Shown piece after piece: positions 1 through 9,092 of a DNA stretch of 38,161 bases. The stretch is from Tritrichomonas foetus (Eukaryota; Parabasalia; Tritrichomonadida; Tritrichomonadidae): positions 1-38,161 of the forward strand of contig MLAK01000996.1 in assembly GCA_001839685.1 (NCBI GenBank). The letters run 5' to 3'. The notes beneath the pieces are model-generated. The model had not been told where the DNA came from and made no database searches. It saw nothing but the letters and a program-made list of their open reading frames with translations. A program made the translations under genes and the position numbers. Each line of letters begins with the position of its first letter. The first letter of the stretch is position 1.

Positions 1-130
1 AGATCACTGACTTTAACTTTTTCCTATAATAAGGAATAGTATTCAAAACATATTTTTTAGACAATTCAAAATCTCGAAAATGATATTGAAAACGCTCCAC
101 ATGAAGCAACTTTTTCTTTTATATAATAAT

Positions 131-270
131 TACTCCCCTTCACAAAGGTTGAAATAATTGACCTTCGTGTGGAATTCCCATGGGGAATCTGGTACAATCC
201 TACTCCCCTTCACAAAGGTTGAAATAATTGACCTTCGTGTGGAATTCCCATGGGGAATCTGGTACAATCC
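131..270. repeat. Perfect 70-bp tandem duplication
   Basis: Two head-to-tail copies (131-200 and 201-270) that look identical base for base. Each unit starts with TACTCCCCTTCAC and contains two hairpin-forming stretches. CACAAAGGT pairs with ACCTTCGTG at one mismatch, and TTCCC-ATG-GGGAA forms a second short stem. The lack of divergence suggests a recent duplication or a collapsed/expanded array. It lies 3' of the phosphatase gene and has no coding potential. Confidence 0.95.
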
Positions 271-418
271 CAAAAAAATGTACTAAAAATTCATCTATTC
301 AGAAGAAATTCAATGCTTGTTCAATTGAACAACATCAAATCAAAAATAAAATAAAAATGAATACATAAGAAAGAAAAAGAAAAACCATAATAATTTACAA
401 TAATATTCATAAAAATAT

Positions 419-1585
419 CTACAAGTGTTGAAGTTTTGGAAGCTTTTCAACTTTTGGTTTTGGTTTTGTTGTTAGAGTTTCTTGAGAAAGTGCTCGAATT
501 CGATTCACTTTTCTCTTCATCTGGTTGTTCATTAATGTTGTTGATGATCCTTTAAATTTGCCATCTGTTATATCTGCAATTTGAAGGTTCATAGCCAAGG
601 ATTCATGTCTAACAGCCGCTTCAGATATTTTTTCGAAAGTAGCATTTTGTCGCTCAAGAAGTGGAACAACTGGTAAAGAAAATGATTGAATGTCGCCATT
701 TGGTGTCACAAATATTAATCCGCATTTATTTCCATTTGAATCAACATAATTCGAACATGAAAAGACAGTGTAAACATTATCACCATCAAATCGTTCGATT
801 CCAAGAGCGACGCATTGATGTGCTCGAATGATATGCTTCATTTTCGTATTTTTGAAAAATTCTTTGATTGAATTATATCCAAAAGTGACACCGGAACCAC
901 GATTTGATCTTAAAAAATCAGGAGTATCTATTGATGGATCCGACCAAACAAGGTCACAAACAATATCATCTTTGTCATATTGGATAATTGGCTTTTTGAT
1001 TCTTTGGAGCATTTTTAGTGACGATATTTGAGGTGAAATTCCACCATGTACACAAAAAATTGTCTGGTTTACAATCGCAACGTACGGTAAATATGTAAAA
1101 ACTGAATTTATGGCATTATAAAGATCCAAATTCCCGTACTGTTCTCGAACTTCTGCTTGAAAGCCGTAGTTTTGGTTAACGTGCTCAAATTCGTGATTTC
1201 CTCTCAATAAATATATATGTGTCGGATATGCGCAAAGTAGAGCAAAAAGTAACGTACATATTTCAACACTAAACGTTCCTCGATCAACGTAATCACCTAA
1301 AAACAAAAATCTCGTTAATGGTGGAGTTCGCGAATAAATAAAAATTCGAAGGAGATCTTGCAAATTTCCATGCAAATCGCCAACTATATAAATCGGCGCT
1401 GGTATTTCGAGTAATGTTGGCTTACTTTTTAAAATGGTTATTGCGTTGCTACATAATTCGGTGATTGTTTCTTCGGGGATGATTGGAATTGGTACTTCTT
1501 TCCCAATTTTATCGCACTTGTCTGGAGGGAGTTGTAGGAGAGGGTCATAAGCTGTTAAAACATATCTCACGCATTCTGCTCTCAT
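419..1585 (-). CDS. PPP-family serine/threonine protein phosphatase, PP1-like catalytic subunit
   Basis: 388 aa. It removes phosphate from Ser/Thr residues using a two-metal centre. All signature motifs are present: GDLHG (69-73), GDYVDRG (97-103), RGNHE (128-132), HGG (180-182) and RAHQ (254-257). By family comparison the metal ligands are D70, H72, D98, N130, H180 and H256, with H131 as the catalytic acid. The usual SAPNYC loop is SCSNYVD (277-282), and there is a basic tail of about 80 aa after residue 305 that classical PP1 (about 330 aa) lacks, so its regulatory-subunit binding may differ. Trichomonads carry large PPP families, so this is probably one of many paralogues. The ATG at 1585 has an Inr-like TCATTA 28 nt upstream. 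It is catalytically intact by motif; the exact subfamily (PP1 versus a divergent PPP) is uncertain. Confidence 0.93.
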   Translation of the reverse strand: MRAECVRYVLTAYDPLLQLPPDKCDKIGKEVPIPIIPEETITELCSNAITILKSKPTLLEIPAPIYIVGDLHGNLQDLLRIFIYSRTPPLTRFLFLGDYVDRGTFSVEICTLLFALLCAYPTHIYLLRGNHEFEHVNQNYGFQAEVREQYGNLDLYNAINSVFTYLPYVAIVNQTIFCVHGGISPQISSLKMLQRIKKPIIQYDKDDIVCDLVWSDPSIDTPDFLRSNRGSGVTFGYNSIKEFFKNTKMKHIIRAHQCVALGIERFDGDNVYTVFSCSNYVDSNGNKCGLIFVTPNGDIQSFSLPVVPLLERQNATFEKISEAAVRHESLAMNLQIADITDGKFKGSSTTLMNNQMKRKVNRIRALSQETLTTKPKPKVEKLPKLQHL

Positions 1586-1609
1586 TCGTTATATTAAAAA
1601 AAAATTGTA

Positions 1610-1615
1610 TAATGA
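1610..1615 (-). promoter_or_regulatory. Putative initiator (Inr) of the phosphatase gene
   Basis: TCATTA on the minus strand matches the trichomonad Inr consensus TCA(+1)Y-T-W. The predicted +1 A is at 1613, 28 nt before the ATG. This fits the very short 5' UTRs known in trichomonads. A six-base motif in A+T-rich DNA can occur by chance. Confidence 0.45.
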
Positions 1616-2722
1616 ATTTCTCATAAAGAGGTGTATTATCTGATGAAATTGAATTGAAATGAAGTAAATTTTTCTATATTATTCGAAGTTCGTTATTTCA
1701 ATTTATTCATTAGTCGTTGAAAAAGTTTGAATAAAGTAATCTATTTATTCATTGCTCTTTTTTTTTTGTGATAGCTATGACGAGGCAATTCAATTTTCTT
1801 TTAATTCCTGTAATATTCAATATTGTGTTTCAGAAAAAATAATTATTTTATATTGAAAAGTATTGCCGAAAAAATGGGAATAAATGAATAAATTTCGAGT
1901 GTTAATCATCAATTATGTCCTCACCACGCATGTGTTGGTTGTCTCTAAAGTCAGGATATTCATTTCAATGCATCTATTACGATGATAAATAACACGTTGG
2001 GATCAAATTAATTTTTTCTGAAAACTCTCAGAAAATATGGAATCTCCCATTTTACACGTGATCACGTTATTTCGTTATTGAAAGAATTTCCTAAAATCGT
2101 ACATTTTTGTTTATAAAGTACTTTAATAAGAGAATTGTTCAATGAGTTTAACTTTTCTTTGAAACATTTCTCAAGAGTATTGATATGTGATTATAATCTG
2201 AAAAAATAATATGGAAGGTTATTATATGTATTGTCGATAAATTGTGTTTCTCTATGAGGAATAACAAAAAATGATCATTCTTTGGAGGAAAAAAAAATAA
2301 TGAGATGATAAAACTTGTGAAATATAACTTATTATGGCAGTATTAAAAATATCCTCTACTAAAACTGTTATATTATTGTATTAAATTGATTTCAAAATGT
2401 CACGTGATTCATATGAATATGAATCATGTTCGAATCTATTTAGAAAGTCAAATGATATGAAGAACGTCAATTTCGTTCTTTTACGTTTTCTCTCCGAATC
2501 ATCAAGAAAAAGTTATTAAAATTACTTTTTTATGCGCAAATAATTGATCTCCAATGTTCGTCATCTTTGAATTGGATTCATGAATCATGATATTTTTTTT
2601 TATGGTGACATTGGTTGAATCATGAAATACAGATTATAATTATGAAATAGACATAGAATAAATCTTAGATGAGAGTTATCGATAAAATTCAGAATTTACA
2701 AAATGATAAATAAAAATAAATG
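1616..2722. other. Gene-free spacer
   Basis: About 1.1 kb of A+T-rich sequence between two minus-strand genes. I see no credible coding region or RNA gene. There are two short perfect inverted repeats: TGATTCATA/TATGAATCA with a 4-nt loop (2405-2426) and AAGAACG/CGTTCTT with a 7-nt loop (2460-2480). Their role is unknown. Confidence 0.6.
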
Positions 2723-5170
2723 TTAAAGAATAGTCGGCGGTCGTCTATTTCCTCTTCGTGGTTGCCTCATTACAGTTGTGGAATTCGGATTTGCAACTTC
2801 CGTTTCCACCTTTTGTATATTTGTTTTATTGTCTTGAGAGTTCATTTCTATTTTTCCCGTGCCGTAAAGCTCTTTCTCCAGCCAAATAGCACGGGAACTG
2901 ATTGATTCATGATAATTTGGCTGGGTTTGTAGTTTTTTTGGAAAAGGATCTTCAATATCATTTCTTGTTAATTCCTTTTCCTCTTTCATTGGGCTATTTT
3001 TGATCTGTGAATGATTTAATGGTGATTTTTCGTCTTTTTTAGTATTGATCATTGTTGGAATACTTAAAGAAGGTTTTTTAAGTCTCTTTTTCGCCTTTTC
3101 TGGAATGTTGTCGCTTACCTCATCCTCTGATTTCTCTTTTGAATATGATTTATTGATAGTTTTACGTTTATTTGAACTTTTTCTTGGTTGTTCATCATCT
3201 GATTTTTCAACATTTTTTAATTTTTTTGATACTTTTTTGTTTGGCTTTTTTTCATTTTCTGATTTTTCATCTTCTGACTTTTCTAAATTTTTGGAGTCTA
3301 GATTTGCAGAATGACGAATTTTTTTCTTTGTCACCTTTTTTGGTCTTTTTTCTTCATCTTCTGAAACATTTTGATTGTTTTCTTTTACAAAATTTTGGGC
3401 TTCATCTGGATCGACTGAACTTTTTCTTTTGGCTAATCTTCGAGTTTTAATTTGATTTGATTTGACTTGTTTGGCTGTTAAGTCTCGGTTAGAATCTGGA
3501 CTTTTTTGATTTTTCTGAGAATTAGTTTTGACAGCTTTATTTCTTCCAGAATTTAATGGTTGTGTTTTACTTTTGATATCTGATTTTTTTGGTTTTTCAT
3601 CTTGTGAAATGTCTTCACTGTAAGGATTATCGGAATTTTGGTCGCTGTCGTTTTGTTGAATTTCTTTTTTATTATGGTTTCCTTTTTTATTCAAGTTTTT
3701 CTTGGCTTGTTTACTCACCTTTTTAACAATCTTTTTGGTTCGTCCACTTTTCACTGATTTTGAGTAGTCTTCTGTTTTAGAATTCGAGTCACTAAAATCG
3801 ATTCTCGGCTTTAATTCTTCTTTTTCATGAATTTTTCCGCCTTTCTTACCTTTAATTAATTGTTTCGAGTTTGATTTTGCGTTTGTTTTCGAGCTTGCTG
3901 TGTGTTTTGAACGTCTTGCAGAAGAAGGTTCTTCATTGTCATTATCGATTGATGATCTTTCGATTCGCTTATTTGGTGACTTTTTGGTTGTTTGGCTTGG
4001 TTCGTCATAATCGTATTCATTATCAGTAGTTGTTTTAGCTGCTAATTTTTTGTCTTTTTGCATTCTCAATAATCCGGTTTTCTTTAAGCAGTCATCGTCA
4101 GATTTGGCTTCTCTGGAATTGAATTTTGGACTAAGTTTATTCATGTTGAGCCTGGCTGTTGCGCTTTTAGTTCCACTTGAATAATCATCATCACTGCTAG
4201 CAGTAATTGTTGGTGACAAAAATCGTGTTTCTATTTTAGGAGGAGGAACACGTTTATACTTAGGAAGCGAATCAAACTCATTTTCAGAATTTTCATTTTT
4301 GGTATTTTCTTTCATTTCATTTTTGTAACTTTGTGGTGATTTTGAAGGAGATGTTTTTGAGATTTCGCCTTTTGGAGGTGAAGCTAATGAAGCATCACTT
4401 TTCTTGATTGGCATGCTTTGTTTCATTTTATTAGAGAGTTTTGTTTTTCTATGATTTTGAGGTTTTTCTTCATGATCAACTCTACTTCTACTGACTTTAG
4501 TTTTCCTTAATTTTGCTCCCTTTCTATTTGCTTCGTTGTTACTTACATTCGACGAAACAGAAATGGAATCTGAATATTGTAAATATTCCGCAATTCTAGA
4601 ATTTTGTCGATTAATTTTATGAGAACTATTTGGTGATGGCTGTTTTGATTCACTTTTTTCATTATTTTCAAGTTGTTCAATCCTCTTTTTAAGCATTTCA
4701 ATTTCATTATCTTTTTGGTCAAGTTCTTCATTTAAGTGGTCAATTGTATCACGAATTTCTTGATCATCAATATCCACAGGTACTGATTTTTTCAGAGATT
4801 TCAATTCTTTTGAAAATGTTTCAACTTGATTATTTAATGCAGAAATTTTCGAACTGCTATTTTCTAAGGCTTTTTTCTGTTGATCGTTTACAATTGAAAG
4901 ATCCTGAATTTGCTTTTGGTAATCCAAAATTTGATTTTTGAGGTGATTGTTCTCTTTCAATAATTCATCATATTCATGATTCTTTTCTTCAATTATTTGA
5001 TTTGCTTCTTCAATCTCCTTTTTCTGTTCTTCAATCTTCGCTCTGAAATCATTATAATGTTGTTTTATCAAAGATCGTCGATATGGAATTTCTAAATCAT
5101 TATCTTCGTCGATTTTATCTTCTCTGATACGCCGCCTGTCGTTTCTTTGATCGAGTTTATTTTTCGACAT
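2723..5170 (-). CDS. Hypothetical basic coiled-coil protein, K/S-rich
   Basis: 815 aa and not recognised as a known family. After a charged N-terminus, residues about 35-170 show regular heptad-like E/K/L/I/Q patterning typical of a coiled coil (many LKKxxEQ- and KNHxKNQ-type runs). From about 175 onward the protein is low-complexity: Lys, Ser, Asn and Asp in alternating basic and acidic blocks (RKTK, KKVSKK, SEDEKSE). This looks intrinsically disordered, with many potential phosphorylation sites and NLS-like basic clusters. The short C-terminus ends in an R-rich segment. The architecture would suit a cytoskeletal, microtubule-associated or nuclear scaffold protein, but that is inference from composition only. 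The start is the ATG at 5170, the first in the frame. The gene is head-to-head with the helicase at 5410, 240 bp apart. Confidence 0.8.
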   Translation of the reverse strand: MSKNKLDQRNDRRRIREDKIDEDNDLEIPYRRSLIKQHYNDFRAKIEEQKKEIEEANQIIEEKNHEYDELLKENNHLKNQILDYQKQIQDLSIVNDQQKKALENSSSKISALNNQVETFSKELKSLKKSVPVDIDDQEIRDTIDHLNEELDQKDNEIEMLKKRIEQLENNEKSESKQPSPNSSHKINRQNSRIAEYLQYSDSISVSSNVSNNEANRKGAKLRKTKVSRSRVDHEEKPQNHRKTKLSNKMKQSMPIKKSDASLASPPKGEISKTSPSKSPQSYKNEMKENTKNENSENEFDSLPKYKRVPPPKIETRFLSPTITASSDDDYSSGTKSATARLNMNKLSPKFNSREAKSDDDCLKKTGLLRMQKDKKLAAKTTTDNEYDYDEPSQTTKKSPNKRIERSSIDNDNEEPSSARRSKHTASSKTNAKSNSKQLIKGKKGGKIHEKEELKPRIDFSDSNSKTEDYSKSVKSGRTKKIVKKVSKQAKKNLNKKGNHNKKEIQQNDSDQNSDNPYSEDISQDEKPKKSDIKSKTQPLNSGRNKAVKTNSQKNQKSPDSNRDLTAKQVKSNQIKTRRLAKRKSSVDPDEAQNFVKENNQNVSEDEEKRPKKVTKKKIRHSANLDSKNLEKSEDEKSENEKKPNKKVSKKLKNVEKSDDEQPRKSSNKRKTINKSYSKEKSEDEVSDNIPEKAKKRLKKPSLSIPTMINTKKDEKSPLNHSQIKNSPMKEEKELTRNDIEDPFPKKLQTQPNYHESISSRAIWLEKELYGTGKIEMNSQDNKTNIQKVETEVANPNSTTVMRQPRRGNRRPPTIL

Positions 5171-5409
5171 GTCGAGAAAATTTGAAAATTTTTCAAGTTT
5201 TTATTTCACAAAAAAAAAAGTTAACGGCAATTATAATTATTTAATATATTTACCATACAAGGTCAAAATGAATTCACCTCACTTTCATTGAATTTAATGG
5301 AGATGGATATTCTGTCAATCAGTTATTTTTTATGAATATGATATTGGTCATTCCACTTTTTGTTAAAAAATAAGTGTTGACTCTGACAAAAAAGTTTCCA
5401 TATTTTATC

Positions 5410-6696
5410 ATGACAGAACCAATTGCTCCATCAAACGAAGAATTAAAAAAGAACCTTCTTTTCCATCCAACACAAATATCCACGAACGATGCTTACAAAT
5501 CCGTCAAAAGTTTCGATGATCCAGATTTGAATATTCCTGCCAATTTGCTGAAAGATATATTCTTAAGCAACTTCGATGAACCTTCATTCATCCAAGGTGA
5601 AGCTCTCCCGCGTATCACACAGAGGCCATACAAGTCGTTACTCGCCCAAAGTCAAAACGGTACCGGAAAGACCCTCGCTTTTGTTCTCGGTATGCTTGCA
5701 AGAATCGATCCAAATGTTCAAAACTTACAAGCCATTTGCATCTGTGCCACTCGCGAACTCGTCAATCAAGTTTATCACGATTATATCAAAAAGTTAACAA
5801 ATAACTACAAAATCAATACAACTGTTTTAATCCGCGATCCGCCAATTAAGAACGAACCGGAAAAGGCCCAACTCATCATTACCACGCCAATTCAACTTGA
5901 TCGTGAAATTGAGAATTTCAATCTTAGCACAGTTCGTATTGTAGTCATTGATGAAGCTGACTATGTGATGGAGAATGCTACATTCAGTAGTTTCTTCCAG
6001 ATGCTCTTTGCTAAACTGACAAAAGATATGACACAATATCTTTTCTTCACTGCCACAGTCAATCAACAACTTCACGACATAATTGGTCGGTACATCGATC
6101 AAGATAAACTCAGTACTATCCTTGTTGATAAAGATAAGCAATATGTTCCAACTAATCAGCACTACTATCTTCGTGTAGCAAGTGATGATGAGAAAGTTGA
6201 GACACTGAAAAATATTTTCAACTATCTCAAAAGTTCGCATACTTTTATTTTTGTGAACAAGAAGAAATATGCCCGTGCGCTTTATGAAATGCTTAAAGAA
6301 TCTGGATACGAATCACAGTTCATTTCAAACGAACTGAAGAGAGCTGAAAGGGATAGAATCATTCGACAATTCAAAGAAGGAGTTTTGAATGTTCTTATTT
6401 GCACAAATATGGTTGCACGTGGACTTGATATTCCCGCAGCAAGAGCAGTTTTGAACTTTGATATGCCACTATTGAAGGATAAACCAGATATGGACACATA
6501 CATGCACAGGCAGGGAAGAACAGGAAGATTCCAACGTAATGGTATTGTGATCAACTTTATTCAATCACAAGCAGACTTCGAGATTATCAAGAATTTGAAA
6601 GAAAGTTTCGCTGTTGAGTGCACCGCAGTTTCAAAAGATAATCTTGAAGTATTTAATGAAGTTGCATCACTCACCTCACAACAAATTGAAGAATAA
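5410..6696 (+). CDS. DBP5: DEAD-box ATP-dependent RNA helicase, Dbp5/DDX19-like (mRNA export)
   Basis: 428 aa from the ATG at 5410. Dbp5/DDX19 remodels mRNPs at the cytoplasmic face of the nuclear pore. Seen motifs: Q-motif region (F35, Q62), Walker A AQSQNGTGKT (79-88), motif Ia ATREL (113-117), DEAD (181-184), motif III TAT (214-216), motif V ARGLDIP (336-342) and motif VI HRQGRTGR (366-373). The Dbp5 assignment rests on AQSQ-GTGKT and on the segment around 350-366, which lines up with the long family insert before the HR-GRTGR motif. Oddities: motif Ib is TPIQ rather than TPGR, motif VI has Gln for the usual Ile, and Ia starts with Ala rather than Pro. A 12-codon in-frame extension begins at 5374 (MLTLTKKF) but looks like leader sequence. 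The stop is TAAAA, resembling the trichomonad stop/poly(A) overlap. Confidence 0.87.
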   Translation: MTEPIAPSNEELKKNLLFHPTQISTNDAYKSVKSFDDPDLNIPANLLKDIFLSNFDEPSFIQGEALPRITQRPYKSLLAQSQNGTGKTLAFVLGMLARIDPNVQNLQAICICATRELVNQVYHDYIKKLTNNYKINTTVLIRDPPIKNEPEKAQLIITTPIQLDREIENFNLSTVRIVVIDEADYVMENATFSSFFQMLFAKLTKDMTQYLFFTATVNQQLHDIIGRYIDQDKLSTILVDKDKQYVPTNQHYYLRVASDDEKVETLKNIFNYLKSSHTFIFVNKKKYARALYEMLKESGYESQFISNELKRAERDRIIRQFKEGVLNVLICTNMVARGLDIPAARAVLNFDMPLLKDKPDMDTYMHRQGRTGRFQRNGIVINFIQSQADFEIIKNLKESFAVECTAVSKDNLEVFNEVASLTSQQIEE

Positions 6697-6900
6697 AACC
6701 AAAACAAAAAATAATAATCAGAGTCACAAACATTCATCAATTTATCGAAAAGATATGCATCTGAATCACAAATGAAAATTTGATCAACTCAAAAATGAAA
6801 TGAAGATTTGAATAAATATTTACATAATATGATAAATTTATTTTATGTTTGGTTTTATTGCAAATAATCACCGAAAAGGATAACAAAACAGTAAAAAAAG

Positions 6901-6908
6901 AAAAAAAA
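6901..6908 (-). terminator. RNA polymerase III oligo(T) terminator of tRNA-Gln
   Basis: Eight A residues on the + strand read as T8 on the minus strand directly after the tRNA discriminator base. This is a standard Pol III stop and supports transcription of the minus strand. Confidence 0.7.
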
Positions 6909-6999
6909 TTCCAAAGGGCGGAATTGAACCACCATCTTGTATTTATTAAGAATAGCAATTCTTTCAAAGCTACACATCCTTCCATTAGACGACTTTGGA
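6909..6999 (-). tRNA. tRNA-Gln(UUG) with a putative 20-nt intron
   Basis: Folded by eye on the minus strand. The acceptor stem TCCAAAG/CTTTGGA has 7 perfect pairs, with discriminator A73. The D arm is GTCT-AATGGAA-GGAT with two wobble pairs. The T arm is GGTGG-TTCAATT-CCGCC with one G-U pair. The anticodon stem starts TGTAG, and the loop CTTTGA places UUG at 34-36. The mature fold closes only if about 20 nt after position 37 (roughly 6944-6963) is removed. The 3' half of the stem is then ATACA, giving four pairs and a G31-A39 mismatch. The intron is itself a near-perfect hairpin, AAGAAT-TGCT-ATTCTT. UUG reads CAA, the expected Gln codon in this A+T-rich genome. Uncertainties are the mismatch, the short variable loop and A73, so a pseudo-tRNA is possible. 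Confidence 0.65.
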
Positions 7000-7338
7000 A
7001 CTATGAGCCTACAATTATGCTAGTCTGTTCAATGAAAATGGAGGTTAGTCATGTTGATCAAATATTATTCATGATAAATTATTCTATTTCATTCTTGCTG
7101 TCTAAAATCAATATACGACTAAAAATTGACTCTGAACTAAGCATTTAAAATCAATAATCGATGATATTATGTATCGCTTCTTGATCGCCTATCTAAGGTT
7201 TTGAGATTTTATTTGGTCATTTGTTCTGATATCAAACCAGATAATCATTTAAAATATTGACATTTCCGGTCATTTTAAGAAAACTTTTTCTATTTATTTT
7301 CAACATACATGAAATGTGAATTAACAAAATTTTGTCAC
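7000..7338. other. Spacer between tRNA-Gln and VPS4
   Basis: A+T-rich and without a credible gene. It serves as 5' flank for both the minus-strand tRNA and the plus-strand VPS4 gene. Nothing else recognised. Confidence 0.5.
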
Positions 7339-7344
7339 TCATTA
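7339..7344 (+). promoter_or_regulatory. Putative initiator (Inr) of VPS4
   Basis: TCATTA with predicted +1 at 7341, 28 nt before the ATG at 7369. It falls downstream of the earlier in-frame ATG at 7309, so if used it makes 7369 the real start. Confidence 0.45.
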
Positions 7345-7368
7345 AAATTTTCCATCAATTTTAAACAG

Positions 7369-8895
7369 ATGCTCAATAGCAAGCCGTCAAATATCTCAGT
7401 AGGAATCGACGTGCCTCGAAAAATTTTGAACCAAGCAATTGAGTGTATAAATTTTGCTGTTGAAGAAGAAAAAAAGCAACAATATTCACAAGCACTATTT
7501 TATTACAATGATGCAGTCGCAAAATGTCAAAGTATCGGGTCGAATCGCAAAAGGCCTGATCTAAAAGATCTCTACGAAAACCTTATATCGAAAACAACAG
7601 CACGAATCTCGCAATTAGAACAAGCCGGATATCGCCCCGAGCAGCCGTTTGTCGAAGAACCAGCGCCACATCAAAATCAAAAGCACGTACAATCACAGCC
7701 CCATTTTGCTCCCAAGCCTACCAATGTCCAAAATAATCCACCAAATCTTTACCCGCAAGTCAATTCAGGGTCCTCTCAAAATTCCACTAATAACCACAGC
7801 GACAACCGTCATCAATCACACAAGCCAAAGCGAAATTCACAAGCCCCAAAAAGTGTGCCCGTCCAGCGACCAAATAACAACACAAATAATTCTAATTCAA
7901 ATGATTTAGATACTTCTGCAATTAGTAATGGAATTCTTGCGGAAAGACCAAATATTAAATTTTCCGATGTAGCTGGTTTAGAAGGAGCTAAACAAGCTCT
8001 CAATGAAGCGGTCATTATGCCAATCCGTGTTCCCCATCTTTTTGATCAAGCTACTCAGCCATGGCGTGGAATATTATTGTATGGTCCACCAGGTACAGGG
8101 AAATCCTTTTTAGCTAAAGCTGTTGCCGGTGAAGCTGATGATTACACATTTTTAACTGTTTCTACAGCTGACCTTACTTCTAAATGGGTTGGTGAAAGTG
8201 AAAAACTGATTAAAAAACTATTTGAAACAGCTCGTGAAAATCGGCCAGCGGTTATTTTTCTTGATGAAATTGATTCACTTGTTTCAGAACGCGGTGAAGG
8301 TGAAAGCGAAAGTGGGAGAAGGATTAAAACTGAATTTTTAGTTCAAATGGATGGAGTTGGAGTTGATAATCAAGGTGTTTTGGTTGTTGCTGCCACGAAT
8401 TTACCATGGGCGCTCGATCAAGCCATGCGTCGTCGTTTTGAGAAGCGTATTTATGTTCCACTACCTGACAAGCCTGCAAGAAAAGCTCTTCTCAAGAATA
8501 AACTAAAAGACGGCCTCCACTGCATTTCTGAAAAAGCAATAGAGAGAATTGTAAATTTAACTGAAGGTTACAGTGGAGCGGATTTGGGAATTCTTGTACG
8601 AGATGCAATGATGCAACCTATTCGTGAAGTCCAAAGTGCAAGATACTTCAAAAGAGGTAAAGCTTATGGAAAAGATGGGAAACAACATGATGGGCTTTGG
8701 ATTCCTTGCAAGCATGATGATCCTGATGCAGTAAAGGCAAAATGGAGTGACTTGAATCCAGATGAAATAGGAAAATTGCCTGCAAATGGAAAACACTTTG
8801 CTGCAAGCTTCAATAATTTGAAACCGTCTGTGTCAAAGAAAGACATCTTGAAATATGAAGAATGGACAAAAATGTATGGTGAAGAAGGTGTGTAA
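7369..8895 (+). CDS. VPS4: VPS4-type AAA ATPase (ESCRT-III disassembly)
   Basis: 508 aa from 7369. VPS4 disassembles ESCRT-III polymers during multivesicular-body formation, cytokinesis and membrane repair. The N-terminus (about 14-86) is a MIT-like three-helix region, with AAA residues from about 195. Walker A is GPPGTGKS (239-246), the pore loop region SKWVGES (271-277) and Walker B VIFLDE (295-300, catalytic E300). The arginine-finger segment MRRRFEKR (353-360) is characteristic of Vps4. The C-terminal helix (VSKKDILKYEEW) matches the Vps4 signature tail. The linker between MIT and AAA (about 90-190) is unusually long and rich in N, Q, P and S; typical Vps4 proteins are about 440 aa. The ATG at 7309 would add 20 residues, but the Inr at 7339 and the poor leader composition favour 7369. 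Confidence 0.93.
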   Translation: MLNSKPSNISVGIDVPRKILNQAIECINFAVEEEKKQQYSQALFYYNDAVAKCQSIGSNRKRPDLKDLYENLISKTTARISQLEQAGYRPEQPFVEEPAPHQNQKHVQSQPHFAPKPTNVQNNPPNLYPQVNSGSSQNSTNNHSDNRHQSHKPKRNSQAPKSVPVQRPNNNTNNSNSNDLDTSAISNGILAERPNIKFSDVAGLEGAKQALNEAVIMPIRVPHLFDQATQPWRGILLYGPPGTGKSFLAKAVAGEADDYTFLTVSTADLTSKWVGESEKLIKKLFETARENRPAVIFLDEIDSLVSERGEGESESGRRIKTEFLVQMDGVGVDNQGVLVVAATNLPWALDQAMRRRFEKRIYVPLPDKPARKALLKNKLKDGLHCISEKAIERIVNLTEGYSGADLGILVRDAMMQPIREVQSARYFKRGKAYGKDGKQHDGLWIPCKHDDPDAVKAKWSDLNPDEIGKLPANGKHFAASFNNLKPSVSKKDILKYEEWTKMYGEEGV

Positions 8896-8980
8896 GAGAT
8901 GATTTTTGGAATGTTTATTTGTATAGTTGTTGTATTTAGTTTTCTTTAATTGTATGAGTGTTTTTATAAATTAATATTAT

Positions 8981-9092
8981 TCATTATCTATTTGATTTAT
9001 TACCTATTTGATTCATTATCTATTTGATTCTGTATCTATTTGATTCATTATCTATTTGATTCTGTATCTATTTGATTCATTATCTATTTGAT
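8981..9092 (+). repeat. 16-bp tandem array, 7 units
   Basis: Seven units of TCATTATCTATTTGAT or close variants, starting 85 bp after the VPS4 stop. The later units alternate TCATTATC- and TCTGTATC- starts, giving a 32-bp higher-order period. It is probably in the 3' flank or UTR of VPS4. No coding role. Confidence 0.9.

Noticed and set aside
131..270. CRISPR array
   Set aside because: Only two 70-bp copies with no spacer between them, in a eukaryotic context.
6737..6985. 82-aa minus-strand frame and a 99-aa plus-strand frame over the tRNA-Gln locus
   Set aside because: Both run through the tRNA and A+T-rich spacer and have no protein-like composition.
7309..7368. VPS4 start at 7309
   Set aside because: A plausible Inr at 7339 lies inside this extension, and the MIT domain begins only after the ATG at 7369. 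Not excluded, only less likely.
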